Source: Nymphaea colorata (taxonomy: Eukaryota; Streptophyta; Magnoliopsida; Nymphaeales; Nymphaeaceae). Taken from it: 64,000 nucleotides of DNA. A model generated the notes under the pieces. The model worked only from the letters and a program-made list of their open reading frames with translations. It was not told the DNA's origin and made no database searches. Below are positions 13,700 through 26,956 of this stretch, in pieces. Position 1 is the stretch's first letter. Each line of letters starts with the position of its first letter. The stretch spans positions 2,488,704-2,552,703 of the forward strand of contig NC_045139.1 of NCBI RefSeq assembly GCF_008831285.2, in the 5' to 3' direction. A program made the position numbers and the translations under genes.

Positions 13700-14095
13700 C
13701 GCATTAAGCAGTTGGGTTGTTGAGTCAAGCCCAAGCTTGGCCAGCTCGAGCTCGGCTCCAACTCCACTCGAGCTCTTTATAGCAAAATCGATCTCGACTA
13801 CAAAAAAACGAGCTTGAATTCAACTCGTTTAGCCATGTAACTTGTTTAACATTAACTCGTGTAACTCATTTAAATCGTGCAACTTGTCAAACCGGTTTTG
13901 ACAATATTATATAGAGTATCGGTTTGCAAGTCGAGTCAGTATAAACGAGTCGAGTTCCTGAAACTCGAAATAGACTCATTTATTGTTTCGAGTATCTTTG
14001 TAAGCTCGAACTCGACTCATTTATAAACGAGGCAAGCACGAGCCGAGTTTTTTCGAGGTAGTTCGAGTCGAGCCCGAGTTGTCTAACTGCTATGC
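13700..14095. repeat. Degenerate copy of the AGGGCTGCACA hAT-like element
   Basis: Matches the element at 35754-36171 over nearly its whole length: shared CTCGAGCTC words, AACTTGTTTAAC, AAACCGGTTTTG, CAATATTATATAGAGTA and GTCGAGCCCGAGTT. The terminal inverted repeats are missing, so it is an old or truncated copy. Confidence 0.7.
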
Positions 14096-15053
14096 TAACT
14101 TCTTTGTAATTTCGCTCTATGATGCTGTCTAACTGCTTGATGTATAGCTACTTTTGATATGTTTTAATAAAAGGGTTGGGGGTCTTATCCTCATGCAGGT
14201 AACCTGATTGGGAATTAGTTTTCAGTTCTCAAGAGGTTCTCAGTTCTCAAGAATGATTACATGTTTAGGTCCTGAAAGACAAAAACACCATCATACTACA
14301 AAAGGGCATAACCACTAAATCTTAAATGATTAGACATTGTTGTAATTAGAGGCTAGAAATTTTTTATGAGGGTGACAGAATTAAAGTTTCTAAATTTTGA
14401 CAAGAACTAAAAATATCATTTTTCAAAATTTTTATATAAGACAAATGAAATTTTTTAAAATTTACATGTAATTTTTTTTTTCCCCTGGCAACGCCGCGAT
14501 CGACACTTCCTTCGACACCAAGGAATCTCTCCAAGAAGAAAGCATCACTTTCTCTAGCTGCTTTTCTTTTAAGTGGTTGTGATACCGGCTTCCTACTTTT
14601 ATTGTCAAAGAAGAGAAAAATTAAAGCATATTTGATGCAAAATCGATCGCGTATAAGTATCCAGTTTCATCAATTCATGACACCTTATATATATATTGGT
14701 AGAAACCAGACTGTCCAGACCCTTTATTTTTTTTACTAAAAATTATTTTAAATAAAATGTAAACATCTTAATATATTTACAAAAAATTATTTTGATATAA
14801 AAAGTGCTTTCATTAAAGTTGTTTTTTTTTTAAAATGTAAATTTTTTTATTATAAAAAGTTGTCGCTATGGGGCCATTCATTTTATCATATTATTAAAAC
14901 AATATTAAAGTCTAATAAATGATCAACTTGTATATGTTTTGCACCAATCTATTTTTAAGACAATATCAGTAAAGCTAGATTACAAAAAACACATTTTAAA
15001 CATCAAAATTAAAGTGAGTAATTTTCGTCCCTGACGTAACCATCTATTTTGTA

Positions 15054-15094
<41 letters not shown>

Positions 15095-16801
15095 GTGTGT
15101 TGTATATGCACGTTTAAATCTGACAGATGCAGAAATATTACCGAAGGATTACCGAATGATTAAAATTAAAAGTCTGACCCTAAAAGTTAATTGTTAGTTT
15201 ATGGTGCATCAATTATTTACAGTGGTTTTGGCACCAGTTCTTGGTCCTTTCACTGGCAGGCTTTCCATGTTTATTCATATGAGGGCATCTGGCACTTTCG
15301 CATCAAACCTGCTGGAGAGTTCCTCCAAAAATTTATTCACCAACCACTAAAAAACTTCTGTAAAGAAGATGAAACCAAAACAATTGCTGCACAAAGTCAA
15401 AAGGGCTAAGCTAACTACAGCCTATAGCAATGGTAACATAGACAACGTCTGCAGAGTCGAGTTGACAAAAGAGATGTGGAAACGAATAAGAAATTGCAGT
15501 AAAATTGAGGAAGTCCTTATCCTCGACCCTCTACTCTCACCACTTCTTGTTAGACCTGATTTCTGTCCAGAGACAGAGAAATCAGAGATTTGCAGAGCTA
15601 AACACAGCATCTTCGTTTCAGCAAAAAGGAGAAGTAGATCTTCTACAAACTGTATTGGAGTATAGGTCTTCATGCCTGAAGCATCTTGCCCTCAACTTCA
15701 TATATTATTTATATATATTATAGCCAAGGGATTTTGGCAGATTACTAAAGTTTTAGAAACTGCTGCTGAAAAACGACTAAAATAAGAATTTCACCAAATT
15801 TACCTCTCAAAAAATGGTATTTTATAAATCTAAAACTGATGAAAGTATGATTTCATTCACGTTTTAGCAATTTATGTGATAAGAGCAGCTCAACTTATAG
15901 AACTATTTTCTTAAACATAATAACTTGATAAAGGAAGCGCAAAGGCAGCAACAATTATTTGGCAAAATCTTCATATTTAAGGTGCAGGGAGGAGGAGTTA
16001 TTTTTATTTCGCAAAAGTATTACATTGTTACTAACCTGTGAATTTACCTTATATAAAATAAGGCAGATTCACTGTTTCATAAAATCAGTCTTATTTTTAA
16101 TAAGAGAATTATGAGATATTAACAATGTATTACTATTGCCAAACAACCCCAAAGTGGTACAGGTTTCAATTTTAAATGAGGCACCAAATAGTGATTCCAT
16201 TCATGCCCTGTGGTGAAATTAAGAACAAGTTCAACGGTATCTCTTCATAGAGTAACACAAAGATGCCATGGATCCAAACATATGTTTCAATATATACATA
16301 TTGCTTGATACACAATATTAAATGATTGAAACTTATTATTCTTATTTATCACATTGCAAGAGTTTTACTATCCATTGGCCACTCAGCGAAGAGGGAAAAA
16401 GTTCAGTACATATCTAGTGCTTCACTGACGTTGTGTTTTCTATTGCAACAGTAGCAATTGCCATCATGAAAAGGTTATGCTAAATCAAACATGATCATGT
16501 TCAAATATTAACTAAACAAAATTTTGTTCGAACGAATAACATCTCGTATGACCCACAAAAGCTAATTTTCACAACGACAAATACAAGAACTTTCTCATGA
16601 AAATTGAGAATGATCGGAAATTTTCCCGTATCTTCCACACCATTCTTTATGTATCAAACAAGAAAAACAAACGTCTAACATCTTTTCTCCTTATGAAGCC
16701 CCGGCCATGAAACACCTTCTCTGTTAAGAAAGTCCGACCAACCTTGGTCGTGGTGGGCCAAACCCCGAAGAAAAAATGGAGAAAAAGTTCCTACCTCCCT
16801 C

Positions 16802-16810
16802 TATATAAAG
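16802..16810 (+). promoter_or_regulatory. Probable TATA box of TNL-1
   Basis: TATATAAAG lies 73 bp before the last base upstream of the TNL-1 ATG, leaving room for a short 5' UTR without an intron. Assigned from motif and position only. Confidence 0.5.
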
Positions 16811-16882
16811 AGAGACGACAGGAAAAGAAGTTGCAGGCAGGAGAGCGAAGGTGCTCTTTGTTACTTTTTTAATGCGTTAGTC

Positions 16883-19800
16883 ATGGAATCCGTCCTCTTA
16901 TCGCTTATTGTTATCTTCATCGCGGCCCCCATCTTTCGCTGGTCTTGTAAGTTCAGGAGAACCAGAGGAAACCAGGAGAACCATAGTGAGGGTGAGGTAT
17001 CCTCTTCACCTCTCTTATCATCGGCATCATCGCTGAGGGAAGCAGGTGGCTTTGAGCATGATGTGTTTCTCAGCTTCAGGGGAGCAGACACTCGCAAGGG
17101 CTTCACCGGCCATCTCCATCAAGCACTGAAAGAGAAGGGCGTCATGACCTTCATCGATAGTGAGAAGCTGGAGAAGGGGCAGAAGGTGGAGGAGCTATTT
17201 GGGCACATCGAGAGATCCAAAATCTTTGTACCCATCTTCTCTAAGGGCTATGCCAATTCACAGTGGTGCTTGAAGGAGATTGCCAAGATGGTAGAGTGTA
17301 GGAGACTCATCATACCGGTGTTCTTCGATGTAAAGCCGAAAGACGTCCGTCATCAAACTGGGCCATTTAGCTCTGCATTCAAAAGTTACAGTAAGAAGGG
17401 AAAAGTGGAGAAGGAGGAGGTGAGCAAATGGGGCGATGCTTTGGGAGAAGCGGGAAAAATCGCCGGCTACAATTTAGCCGACACTGAAGGGTAAGTAGCA
17501 CCGATTCCTCTCATTGTATCGCTAGCTTGAAAAGTAGTTCGTGTTCTGCGATAGGAGCAATTTCAAGGAAAATGGTCGAACCCCAGGAAAACTTCTTTTT
17601 CTGAATCTTTAGATGAGTAATTTAAGCACATTTCACCTTTTTTTTTTTAAATTTCAAGATGAAAACGAAACGTGTTATGTTACGTTTGATTTCCTATATA
17701 TCTCGATTCGAGGGGATCTGAAATCTATAGATCCATATCAAACTGTGGTTTTCAAAACCATGCTATCGTGAAAAGAAGTATGAATTTGAGATTCAATTGA
17801 GATTCCCCGTGATTTGAAGACCGCAATCGAACGGTCCATATTTTTGCACGATGACTCTCACCATCCGAGTCACAAAGCTGTCACTTGGATGGTTTAAAAA
17901 AAATAAAAAATGAACCAATACTAATAGATGAAAAATGGTCATCTCTGTTAACTATCTAACATATGGAAATAGCAGTTTTAACAATGATTTATGTTCTTTT
18001 AAATGACTATGCTTTTAAATTTGATCCATCTGATATATATAGTGAGAAGAGGCTGATAAGAAGTAACAAATATGGGAATATGTCGTTTGAATGTGATTAT
18101 AATTTTCTTCTGACCTTCTTGGCAGACATGAGGCAAAGCTCATCCAACTCATTGTGACGAGGGTTTTAACTGAAGTAAATAGGACTCCCCTGTTTATAGC
18201 CAGACATCCAGTAGGACTTAATTCTCGCATTGCAGATCTGATGGAAGTGCTAGATATCGAAGCCCAAGACGATGTCAGAATGGTTGGTATACGCGGAATG
18301 GGTGGCATCGGCAAGACAACTCTTGCGAAGGCTGTCTACAACCAAATCTCTTCTTGTTTCGATGCTTGCAGTTTCCTTTCTAACGTCAGAGAAGCAGCAG
18401 AACAATCCTCGGGACTCATTTCCCTCCAAAAACAGCTGCTTCATGATGTTTTCAATGATGAAAATGTGAAAGTAAGCGACACCAGTGATGGAATTGGCAT
18501 TATTAAGCAACGAATTTGGAGCAAGAAAGTTCTGCTGGTACTTGACGACGTAAGTGATGAATCACAACTCAAAGCATTGGCTTGCGAACGAGATTGGTTT
18601 TGCGCGGGGTCAAGAATCATCGTAACTACGAGAGATAAACGGGTGTTAAGAGCACCAAGAATGAAACAAAATGAAGTGTATGAGCTTAAGGTGCTAGATG
18701 CTACCCAATCGCTTCAGCTTTTTTGTTGGCATGCATTTGGGAAAGAAGAGGCAGATGAGAAATTTGAAGAGCTTTCAAAGGGAGTTGCATCTACTGCTGC
18801 AGGGCTGCCATTAGCACTAGAAATATTTGGATCACATTTCTTTGATCTGAAAACAGCTAAACAATGGAGAGTTATGTTAGAAAGGTTGAAGGAAGATCAA
18901 GATAAAGATATTCATGAGAGGCTGAAGATAAGTTATGATGCACTTGAAGAAAAAGTAAAAAAAGTTTTTTTGGACATAGCGTGTTTTTTTGTTGGGGAAA
19001 GAACAAAGCTTCCTACTCTCATGTGGGAAGCTTGTAGGTTCTACCCGGACATAACAATCAAAGTCTTAATGCATAAGTCTCTGGTCAGTATAAACGATGA
19101 AACTAATGAGTTTGAAATGCACGACCATGTTCGAGATATGGGAAGAAAAATTGTGGAAGACGAGAGGCTTTCGAATCCAGGGATGTGCAGCAGCAGGTTG
19201 TGGAAGGATGATGAGACACTAGATGTACTTCAAAGCAAGAGAGTAAGAATCTATCTCTTCAATTATTATTATTATTATAATTGTTGTTGTTGTTGTTTTT
19301 ATTGTTTTTAGCAGTGTCACCATTAGCTTTGTTATGATTTAGCTGTCAGTTTGGTCTGAAAATAAAACTGGTCGGCCCATTAAACCAGGGTAACTGCCAT
19401 CTTCATACTTCCCTCTATAATGGAAACTGATGAACTTAGATATTCAATCAAATTTGAATTGCAGGGAACAAAAAATATTGAAGCCATCAGACTACAAAAA
19501 TACGATGATTTTCTTTTCCTTGCTATGCCTGATCTTACAAGTGCATTAGGGCTTTTGGATGACATGGAATCGTCGATGGAATCTATATGTCCGGAAACAG
19601 GAAACGTCGAAGACATCTGCCCCCAACAATGTGAAGATCTTAGCCTTCCCATGCTTGATCCTGCAAGTGCGTTGGGGCATTTGCGCACAGAGTGTTTTGA
19701 AGCGATGTCTCAACTTAGATTGCTGCACTTGGGGAACGTAACATTCGAAGGTGGATATGAACATTTTCCCAGGACGCTCAGATGGTTGATATGGAGTCCA

Positions 19801-22074
19801 AGAGACTTGGAGTCATTGCCTGAGACACTTCATCTTGAGAACATCGTTGTTCTTGACTTGTCTTGGAGTTATATAACTCAATTATGGGGCCAGCAAGCAC
19901 CTAGAGGGATCAAGGTAAAATCATGCAAACATTTTTGGTATATGCCAATTTCAAACTTTTATTTATTTATTTATTTATTCTATTTTATCTGTAATAAGCT
20001 TTCCTTTAATTTCTAGAGTTTCTAACACGTGACAGAAGTGAGGTTGATGTAGTTGGCTCGATGCAGGTCCCTACAAAACCATAAATTTAAGATCTATGCG
20101 GGTGTTTGATAGTCTCAGATTTGAGAATCTTAAAAACTTGAAAACCATAAATTTAAGATCGGACCTTCTCCCTCCAATTCTAAATCCGACTGTTTCTCAA
20201 TGTGAATAAGTAAATGAAGGATTTTAATTGTAGATCTTAGGTTTGGCCTAAGATCTTTAGTTTGATGAATCATGGATTTTACCATTAATCTTTGTCATAT
20301 CAGTAAAATCATGCCACATTGTATCCATGGATTTTAAATCCGAGGATCTCAAATCATGTCACATTATATCAGTAAATTTTTTTTTCCTTTTCTTGTAGGT
20401 CTTTAACAAATTAAAAGTCTTAAATCTCAGTGAATGTAGGAGTCTCACCATGTGTCCAGATTTTAGGAGCATGCCACATTTAGAGGAATTGGATTTTGAA
20501 TATTGTATAAAGATGAGTGAACTTCATCCATCTATTGGGCATCTCAAGAGCTTGGGTCTGTTGGATTTGAGCCACTGCGAATCACTGAGGGAATTGCCTG
20601 AAGCTATTGGATGTCTTAAGATCTTGACTAACTTGTTTTTGAGTCACTGCGAATCACTAATGGAGCTGCCTCAAGAAATCTGTCGATTGACCTCCCTTGA
20701 GACACTTGACCTTGAGAATTGCAATAAAATATCAACTTTGCCGTCGCATTTGGGGGATTTGAAATCATTAAGAAAGCTCTACCTTAATAACACCAGCATA
20801 ACAACTCTGCCTGAATCCATGGGACAGATGAAGCAACTGAACTTGCTGTCTCTAGAGAATTGTGACTCCCTAAAAGAGGTACCTGAATGCATTTGTTCAT
20901 TGCTCAATCTTGAAGAACTATACGCTCAAGGATGTAGCTCCCTTGCATCCTTTCTCAACTCTCTTGGCAACTTGAGGCGCTTGAGGAAGCTTGATTTGAG
21001 TGACACAGATATTGAAGAGTTGTCGGACTCCATTGTGTTACTAGAGAAGCTTGAGCTCCTATCAGTTTCTCGATGTAGACGGCTCAAATTCTTGCCAGCT
21101 TCTGCTTCTGTTGGATCAATGTTGCTGAAGAGCGATGGAGTGTCATCAGCAAGTGGTGACATAGCAAACTTTAGACAATCTTCAGTTGGAGATCCTTCAA
21201 ATAGACAAGACTACTCTCTCCTTCAGTTTCCCTCTTCCCTCACTGAACTATATGCAACTGGTTGTTATGAATTGGAAATGGTAGCAGATGTCTCAAATGC
21301 AGAGAGATTGCGGGAATTGAATCTAAGCGGCTGCCAAAAGCTTGTGGACGTTCCCGGGGTTGAGCGGTTGAAATGGTTAAACAGCCTAAAGCTTGGAGGA
21401 TGTAGAAGCATTTCCGACTCATTGAGGAAAAGAGTTGAGGTAATTATCAAGTGTCGTCTTAACTAATATGTTTTACATCATGATCGCTTCCAGAAATATC
21501 TTTTTACTCTGTTTTTCAGGACGCAAACTTTGAACGCTTGACTGACTTCTCTATCTCTGGAATCTTGAACGCTGCCGAGTCGTCAGATGCACCACGGCTT
21601 CTCGCTTTCAGCTTTCTTCCCAAGTGGTTCAAGAGTGGCAGCTTGTACTTGAAACTAGGTGAAACCGGCCTTGATAGCGTCCTTGGTAGTATAGTCATCG
21701 GCAGATTCACAACAGCAGATGGCTACGAGTTGCTGTTTGAAGCTTCATTTCAGGCGAAAGTGTGGCGACGTTTTGATATTTCCGGTGGAGTCCCCATAGT
21801 GAAACTTGGAGAGTATGGCAAGATGATGAGGAATGGAGGAGGATTTGTGGGGAATGATGGTCTCAGTAGGTCGATGATGGTAATGCATGTGGTAATCGAT
21901 GGCTGCCTCCTGCTCGGTGGTTATCTCAGGAGTACTACCAGCGATGATGCGTGTGGTGATATAGCTTTTGATCCATGTGATATCACTTCCATTGCCCATA
22001 TCAGGGAGAATTTCGGTGGACCATTACATTATTATGAAGGACCAGCTACTGTCCTCTGTATAGATTTCAGTTGA
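16883..22074 (+). CDS. TIR-NB-ARC-LRR immune receptor TNL-1 (5 exons, complete)
   Basis: Predicted intracellular resistance receptor, 1256 aa. Exons: 16883-17490 (TIR), 18126-19242 (NB-ARC), 19465-19914 (linker and first LRR), 20399-21439 (LRRs), 21520-22074 (C-terminal domain). A hydrophobic segment at residues 4-18 followed by basic residues looks like a signal anchor. The TIR (about 57-195) has DVFLSFRGADTRKGF, and the Glu of WCLKEI at the NADase catalytic position. The NB-ARC has P-loop GMGGIGKTT (about 260-268), kinase-2 LLVLDDV, RNBS-B GSRIIVTTRD, GLPLAL, RNBS-D FLDIACFF and MHD (about 534). No motif is broken, so the gene looks functional. Exon 3 carries a 42-codon internal duplication absent from TNL-3. 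The last exon encodes a domain shared with TNL-2. Known for TNLs: TIR NADase signalling through EDS1; the recognised effector cannot be inferred. Confidence 0.93.
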
Positions 22075-22732
22075 TCGTGAGCAAACCAACGTGACGCCGG
22101 TGAACCAGTCTCATTACTCATTTACTTCGGCTATTGACTTGGCTTGCATTTGTTGAGGGACGAACCAGGCTCAGGTTTTTTGTCAATCCATTGACTCTTT
22201 TCTTTCTTTCTCATATAATTAACTAGCTTATAGCAAATATAATACCGATCTCTCTATCTCGGACAAATTGTATAAGCCGGTCGGGTCTGCATGGGTATAA
22301 AGACGGTGCCATCTTCAGCTAGGCTCCACACTCCACCCCATTGGCCTGGGCGGAGGCAGGGGATAGCTAGAAGCCTTGGCTCCTCTTTTGATTTTTAAAA
22401 ACTTTAAAAATTTGTATGTAAATTTCAAAATTTTAGTTTAATCGTATATAAAAAATTTCAAAACTTCTGTTTCGGCCTTTGTTATTTTTTTGAAACTATA
22501 GTTATATTTGTGCGATGAAAAATTTATGGTTCTACCCTGGCTAGCAACAGCATGAATCAATATATGGAGACGTAGGGCGCTACCAGCATAGATTGGATGT
22601 TTGGGATTGGAATATGATATATGATTTTCTTTACTTCATATTTGAATTCTAATTTGACTTTAAACATACAAACGTCTGAAGAATATATCCTATTCAAATT
22701 TGATCCACATTTTCATTGTTACTTGTGATACA

Positions 22733-23960
22733 GCAGAAGGATAAGTCCAGTAGAGATCACGGTAGTCGATTTACTGATGAAGAGCGCTGATTCTGCGAGT
22801 AATGTTCTTTTGCAACAGCTCCATTTAAGATTTAGCTAACCAAAAGTCGAAGTTCTTCCTTGAAACTAATTTCATAATTGACTCTCAAACCAAAACATGC
22901 ATATCACATTGGACCCAAAAATAAAAGGTCTAATATCAGTATCTTGCTCTATGGTTAACAAGCATTTGAGGAAAGGATTTAGCACTTATCAAAACAGTTG
23001 GGCTGCTGTCCCTTCGTTTCAAATCAATCGCTCATAGAGGGCACCAAAAGGGAGAACCAAAAGAAAATCCAAACTGAGGCCCAAAAACCAAACAGGGGAA
23101 AGGGAAAAGGCAAAACAACAAGAGGAAGAGGAAGGAAACTGGGACGAAGATAAGCACCCATGTCTTTTAGACACAAAGTAGCTAAATGCACAAAAATCGA
23201 AGAGAGTGAAAAACCTTTGAATAATAGGAATGATGTACATGGGAGTAAATATTATAAAAAACTACATAAATTGAACACTCTGGGCTTTTTTTTTCATGAT
23301 TTTTGACTTTCTTTGTAAATCTTTATTATTTCAACATAAACTGAACTTCTATTTTTTATTTTTTCCGACCCATAAATGACACCAATTGATTTGACCGAGC
23401 CAATCCTCCCAATCTTTTTTGATCAATCAATTAATCCATGTTGCTTGCCTAAGACCAATTTAACAGTTACCTTTGTTTTAAAGTTAACCTGAAAAAATTG
23501 AGTGCCTATGAAGTTGAAAAGCAGCTGGAAGGCGGTTTCTTAGTCCCTCAGTTCTCCAGCAGGTTTGATGCGGAAGTTTATACTTCGACACATTATGCCG
23601 ATAATAACAGACGAACGAAAAGGAAAACAGAAAGACGGTCGAATGACAGAGGATTCTACAGCACAGAAAGTAAGAACTTTCTAGCAAACCCCTGCCCACT
23701 CGTCTTGCGAGAATTTTATATCCCCTTTACCCACCGGCCATTGGATTTTTTTTTTATTAATAAAGAAACAGATTTGGGTATTTTCCATAGTATTGATTTA
23801 TAAAACTTCAATTTTGCTTTTAAAGTTTCTCCATAAGTTCAGAAACAGTTTTTCTTCATAAAATTAATGCCAAACATTAACCTTAAATGCTTAAAATAAA
23901 ATAAGAAGGTTTTCAATGGAACAACATTGTAGAGTAGAGAAGAGCCTTAAAATAACAACG
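22733..23960. repeat. Dispersed repeat, copy A
   Basis: Matches copy C (55803-56955) in blocks: ATAAGTCCAGTAGAGATCAC, GGGAGAACCAAAAGAAAATC, GCCGATAATAACAG, ATCCCCTTTACCCA and TTACGTCCACTTC in the same order. A segment of about 220 bp near 22.81-23.03 kb is absent from copy C. No terminal repeats or reading frame are recognisable. It lies 0.66 kb after the TNL-1 stop. Confidence 0.7.
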
Positions 23961-24239
23961 CCTTTAGATATGGTAGAAAGATAAGCATTACGTCCACTTC
24001 CACCTCCATGAAGTGAACTCCTGTGGTAGTGGTTCAAATATGCAAGATTAGTATTTGAAGATCCTAAGCTGTAGTTGTGAACACGAGTGTATAAATAAAA
24101 GACTTTCTACTCGAAAGATAATAAGTAAAGAATCCCTACTTACCTGTTGAAGATAAGGCACATTATACTTTCTGTTCCCCTTTTAAGCTTCGCTTATCAG
24201 AGACAAGTGCATATGGTTGTGCTTCATAGACCACCAATC

Positions 24240-24370
24240 TTAGTCAGCCGGACTCTTCTATTTTACTGCTGCATTCGAATCGCATCGAGTCGGGTGTACA
24301 CCAGACATGGGTGCGGCTCCGACTCACACCCGAGCCCAATTATAATGTCATATTACTAAATTACTTATAT
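24240..24370. repeat. Short dispersed repeat, copy 1
   Basis: Shares ACTCTTCTATTTTACTGC, ATCGCATCGAGTCG and CACCAGACATGGGTG with 36800-36930. Family unknown; probably a small transposon remnant. Confidence 0.65.
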
Positions 24371-25679
24371 AATATATATTGTTCTGATATTTTTCTATGC
24401 AATACAATTATTCAAGTATATTATATATATTAATAAGTAAATTGTAATAATAATATATACAAGCTTATTTTGTTATATATATATATATATAATAAATTTA
24501 AAAATAATAATAAAATACCATTGCCACACCGCCGCACCTAAATTTTTTGGAATGTACCGTTCCAGCACCCACATCTGCATCGGCGAACCCGCACCCTGGA
24601 CTCAGGTGACATAGCCACCAACGTATCCTAAATCTTTGTGTTAGACCTTCTAGGCTTCTACGTGACTGTCTAAAATCTCTATCATGCTTTCAATAAAAAT
24701 AAAATACAAGTTTGAATGACTTTCTGTTATATCATCAAAGTAAAGAGACAATCTTAAGGATGCTTTATATCTCTTCTTATTATGATAAATTTGAAGCTAG
24801 TGCGATAACACAACATGTCTCCTTCTCATTTTTGTCGACAGCATCACCTATTCATGTGCAGAGTATCTGCTAGTTCTATGCACAGTTATATAGTCCATTT
24901 TACAAAACGCTTCCAAAATTTAGTTCGCACATTGGCATAATACACTAAGGGATTGCTTGGTAGTAGTAGTAGCAAACTGTCACTGTTCCATGAACCAATC
25001 GAGAGAACTGGGAACTGGTAGAAAATTGCTTGGTATATCGGTGAACTGGTAGGTCTTAAATTGCTCGTCTGTCTGGATGGTAAGTAAGAATGGACTATAC
25101 CAGGTTGATTGGCGCAATATAACGATGTGGTACCAACATGCCAGAAAGTGACATCCTGATCATCAATTCTTCGTGATGAAAATGAAACTAAGAGCTATTT
25201 TTAAGAACGTTATGGGTCACAAGATGATACTTTAAAGGACAATAATTCTTCTTCCACTATCTTTACTTTCCATGCATTTTCCACGACTTGCCGTCCAATG
25301 ATGCAATAAAAAGGATGATCTTCCACTATCTTTGCTTTCCATGCATTTTCACGAACTTACCATTTTGTTATTTGAATTGCCGGTTGATCAATTCAAGCAA
25401 AAGAATGCTACTTTCTAGCAGCGAAGCGAACAGGTCGGAAAGAACTTCCCCATGACTGTTAGACGGGAGACAAAGTTACCTGCGCCACCCCATTGTACGC
25501 TCAATGTGAAAAAAGGAAAAAAAAATCTTACATCGAAAGACCCTTTGATATGAAGAATATAATGTTCGTGGAACGACAAATTTGCAAATGTTGTGTTCCA
25601 ACCTTTTGTTAACATTCGTATGGAATGCGCAATAAAATCTAGCTGCAGGTACGTGCACCTGCAGTAATTCTGAGTTCTA

Positions 25680-26370
25680 GTTATATGGGGCAGCAGCTCT
25701 ACAAAATCTGAGTTACTGCCCCATGGTCAATTAAAAAATTGTTAACTATATATTTAGTACCCTATGGAAAAAAAAATCTGGCTTCGTCTTCTATTAGGAG
25801 AGTTGAATTGCTTTTTTCAAAAAAATCTTTCTGCAGTTCCATGGGGGTGCTACCAATCCTAGCATCAAAGCACACCGGACCAATCAATTGAAGCTAATGG
25901 TAGTTGGCACTGAATTTTCAATGTCTGTGATATGTGAATTGGTGCTGAATAAGTCCAGTAGAGATCACGATACTGGATTCAATGATGAAGAGGTTGATTC
26001 TGCGAGTGATGTGTTGGGAGAACCAAAAGAAAATCCAACATTTTTTGGACACAAGTAGCGAAACGAACAAAAATCGAAGTGAGAGTAAAGAACCTTTCAA
26101 TAATAGGAATTATGTACATCGGAGTCAATATTATAAAAACTACGTCAATGTTATAAAAACTACACAAATTGACCACTGTTGGCTTCCTTTTCATTATTTT
26201 TGGCATCCTTGTAATTCTCTATTATTTAAAGATAAATTGAACTTCTATTTTTTATATTTTCTGACCCATAAATGACACAAATTGACTTGAGGTGCAAAAA
26301 GTGAAATATGATACTTATGGCGCATTAAAATAAACTCAAGAATGATATTAATGAATTTCTGTCTTTTTTC
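25680..26370. repeat. Dispersed repeat, copy B
   Basis: Nearly identical to 55803-56440, including a conserved 60-codon minus-strand open frame (25918-26100 against 56022-56204). Repeat-wide conservation, with no domain in that frame, argues for recent duplication rather than a gene. Confidence 0.75.
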
Positions 26371-26956
26371 TTGGTTCAGTCTGAAATTGTAGCCATTAAG
26401 TGCTGGGGATAACTGGAAAATACTGTGACACTATAGTGGGAATTTGCCTCATTTCTTCTGTCCACTTTCCTGAGAGAATGACATATGATACACATTCTTT
26501 GTGTTTGCATTTTCTTCTTGTGAAGAGGGCAATGAGGGTGCAGAAACCAATAACAAAGCATCCTCTCTAGAGGCTTCTCAGAAAGGAGACTGGAAGATGA
26601 TAACATCATCTCATGCTGCATCAAAAACAAGGAAGGCTACTTTTAATTTTTTAACATCATAAAACAAATAGAAATTTGATGTTGCAAGACTGTAGTCTAT
26701 AAATTGTCTGAGGGTATGCTGATGAAATATGTGAGTTTATGACTTGAGAATGCCCCCGGTCAAAGTTGAGTATGCGATTAAAATATTTTCATAATTTGCC
26801 TTGTGACTTGTTGGCATTACTACATATATTTCAGCATACGGTTTGATAAAAATGTTATGAGAATGCCGGTGACTACACTCACTGTTTGCTTTCACAAGAT
26901 TCTCCCTCTCTCTCTAGGGTGTGATAGTTAAGTAAGGTTGTTGCTTTTCATTGCAG

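Larger units (their letters stand above)
11670..16801. other. Intergenic region between neprosin and TNL-1
   Basis: No gene is supported. It holds a GC-richer MITE-like element (12712-12850), a degenerate copy of the AGGGCTGCACA element (13700-14095), a (TA)n run near 15057-15090, and at about 15950-16155 a stretch ending in TATTGCCAAAC that resembles the MITE in the TNL-3 intron. Open frames at 15191-15723 have no recognisable domain and overlap one another in different frames. Confidence 0.6.
22075..26956. other. Intergenic repeats downstream of TNL-1
   Basis: No complete gene. It contains copies A and B of a dispersed repeat, the 24.24-kb repeat, a short direct duplication of a CTTCCACTATCTTT-CTTTCC word at 25.25 and 25.32 kb, and a small CTGCAGGT...ACCTGCAG palindrome near 25.66 kb. 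Upstream exons of the cytochrome c6A fragment were looked for and not seen. Confidence 0.55.

Noticed and set aside
15191-15723. Overlapping open frames before TNL-1
   Set aside because: No recognisable domain, signal peptide or splice structure, and the frames conflict.
17687-17748. GTTTGAT...ATCAAAC pair in TNL-1 intron 1 as a MITE
   Set aside because: Seven-base ends about 60 bp apart could occur by chance and there is no target duplication.
25918-26100. 60-codon minus-strand frame identical at 56022-56204
   Set aside because: The identity extends over the whole repeat, not only the frame, so it reflects duplication rather than coding constraint.
26344-26640. Possible extra exons upstream of the cytochrome c6A exon (an acidic, Ser-rich frame near 26.52 kb)
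   Set aside because: No resemblance to cytochrome c6A and no haem-binding CxxCH motif.
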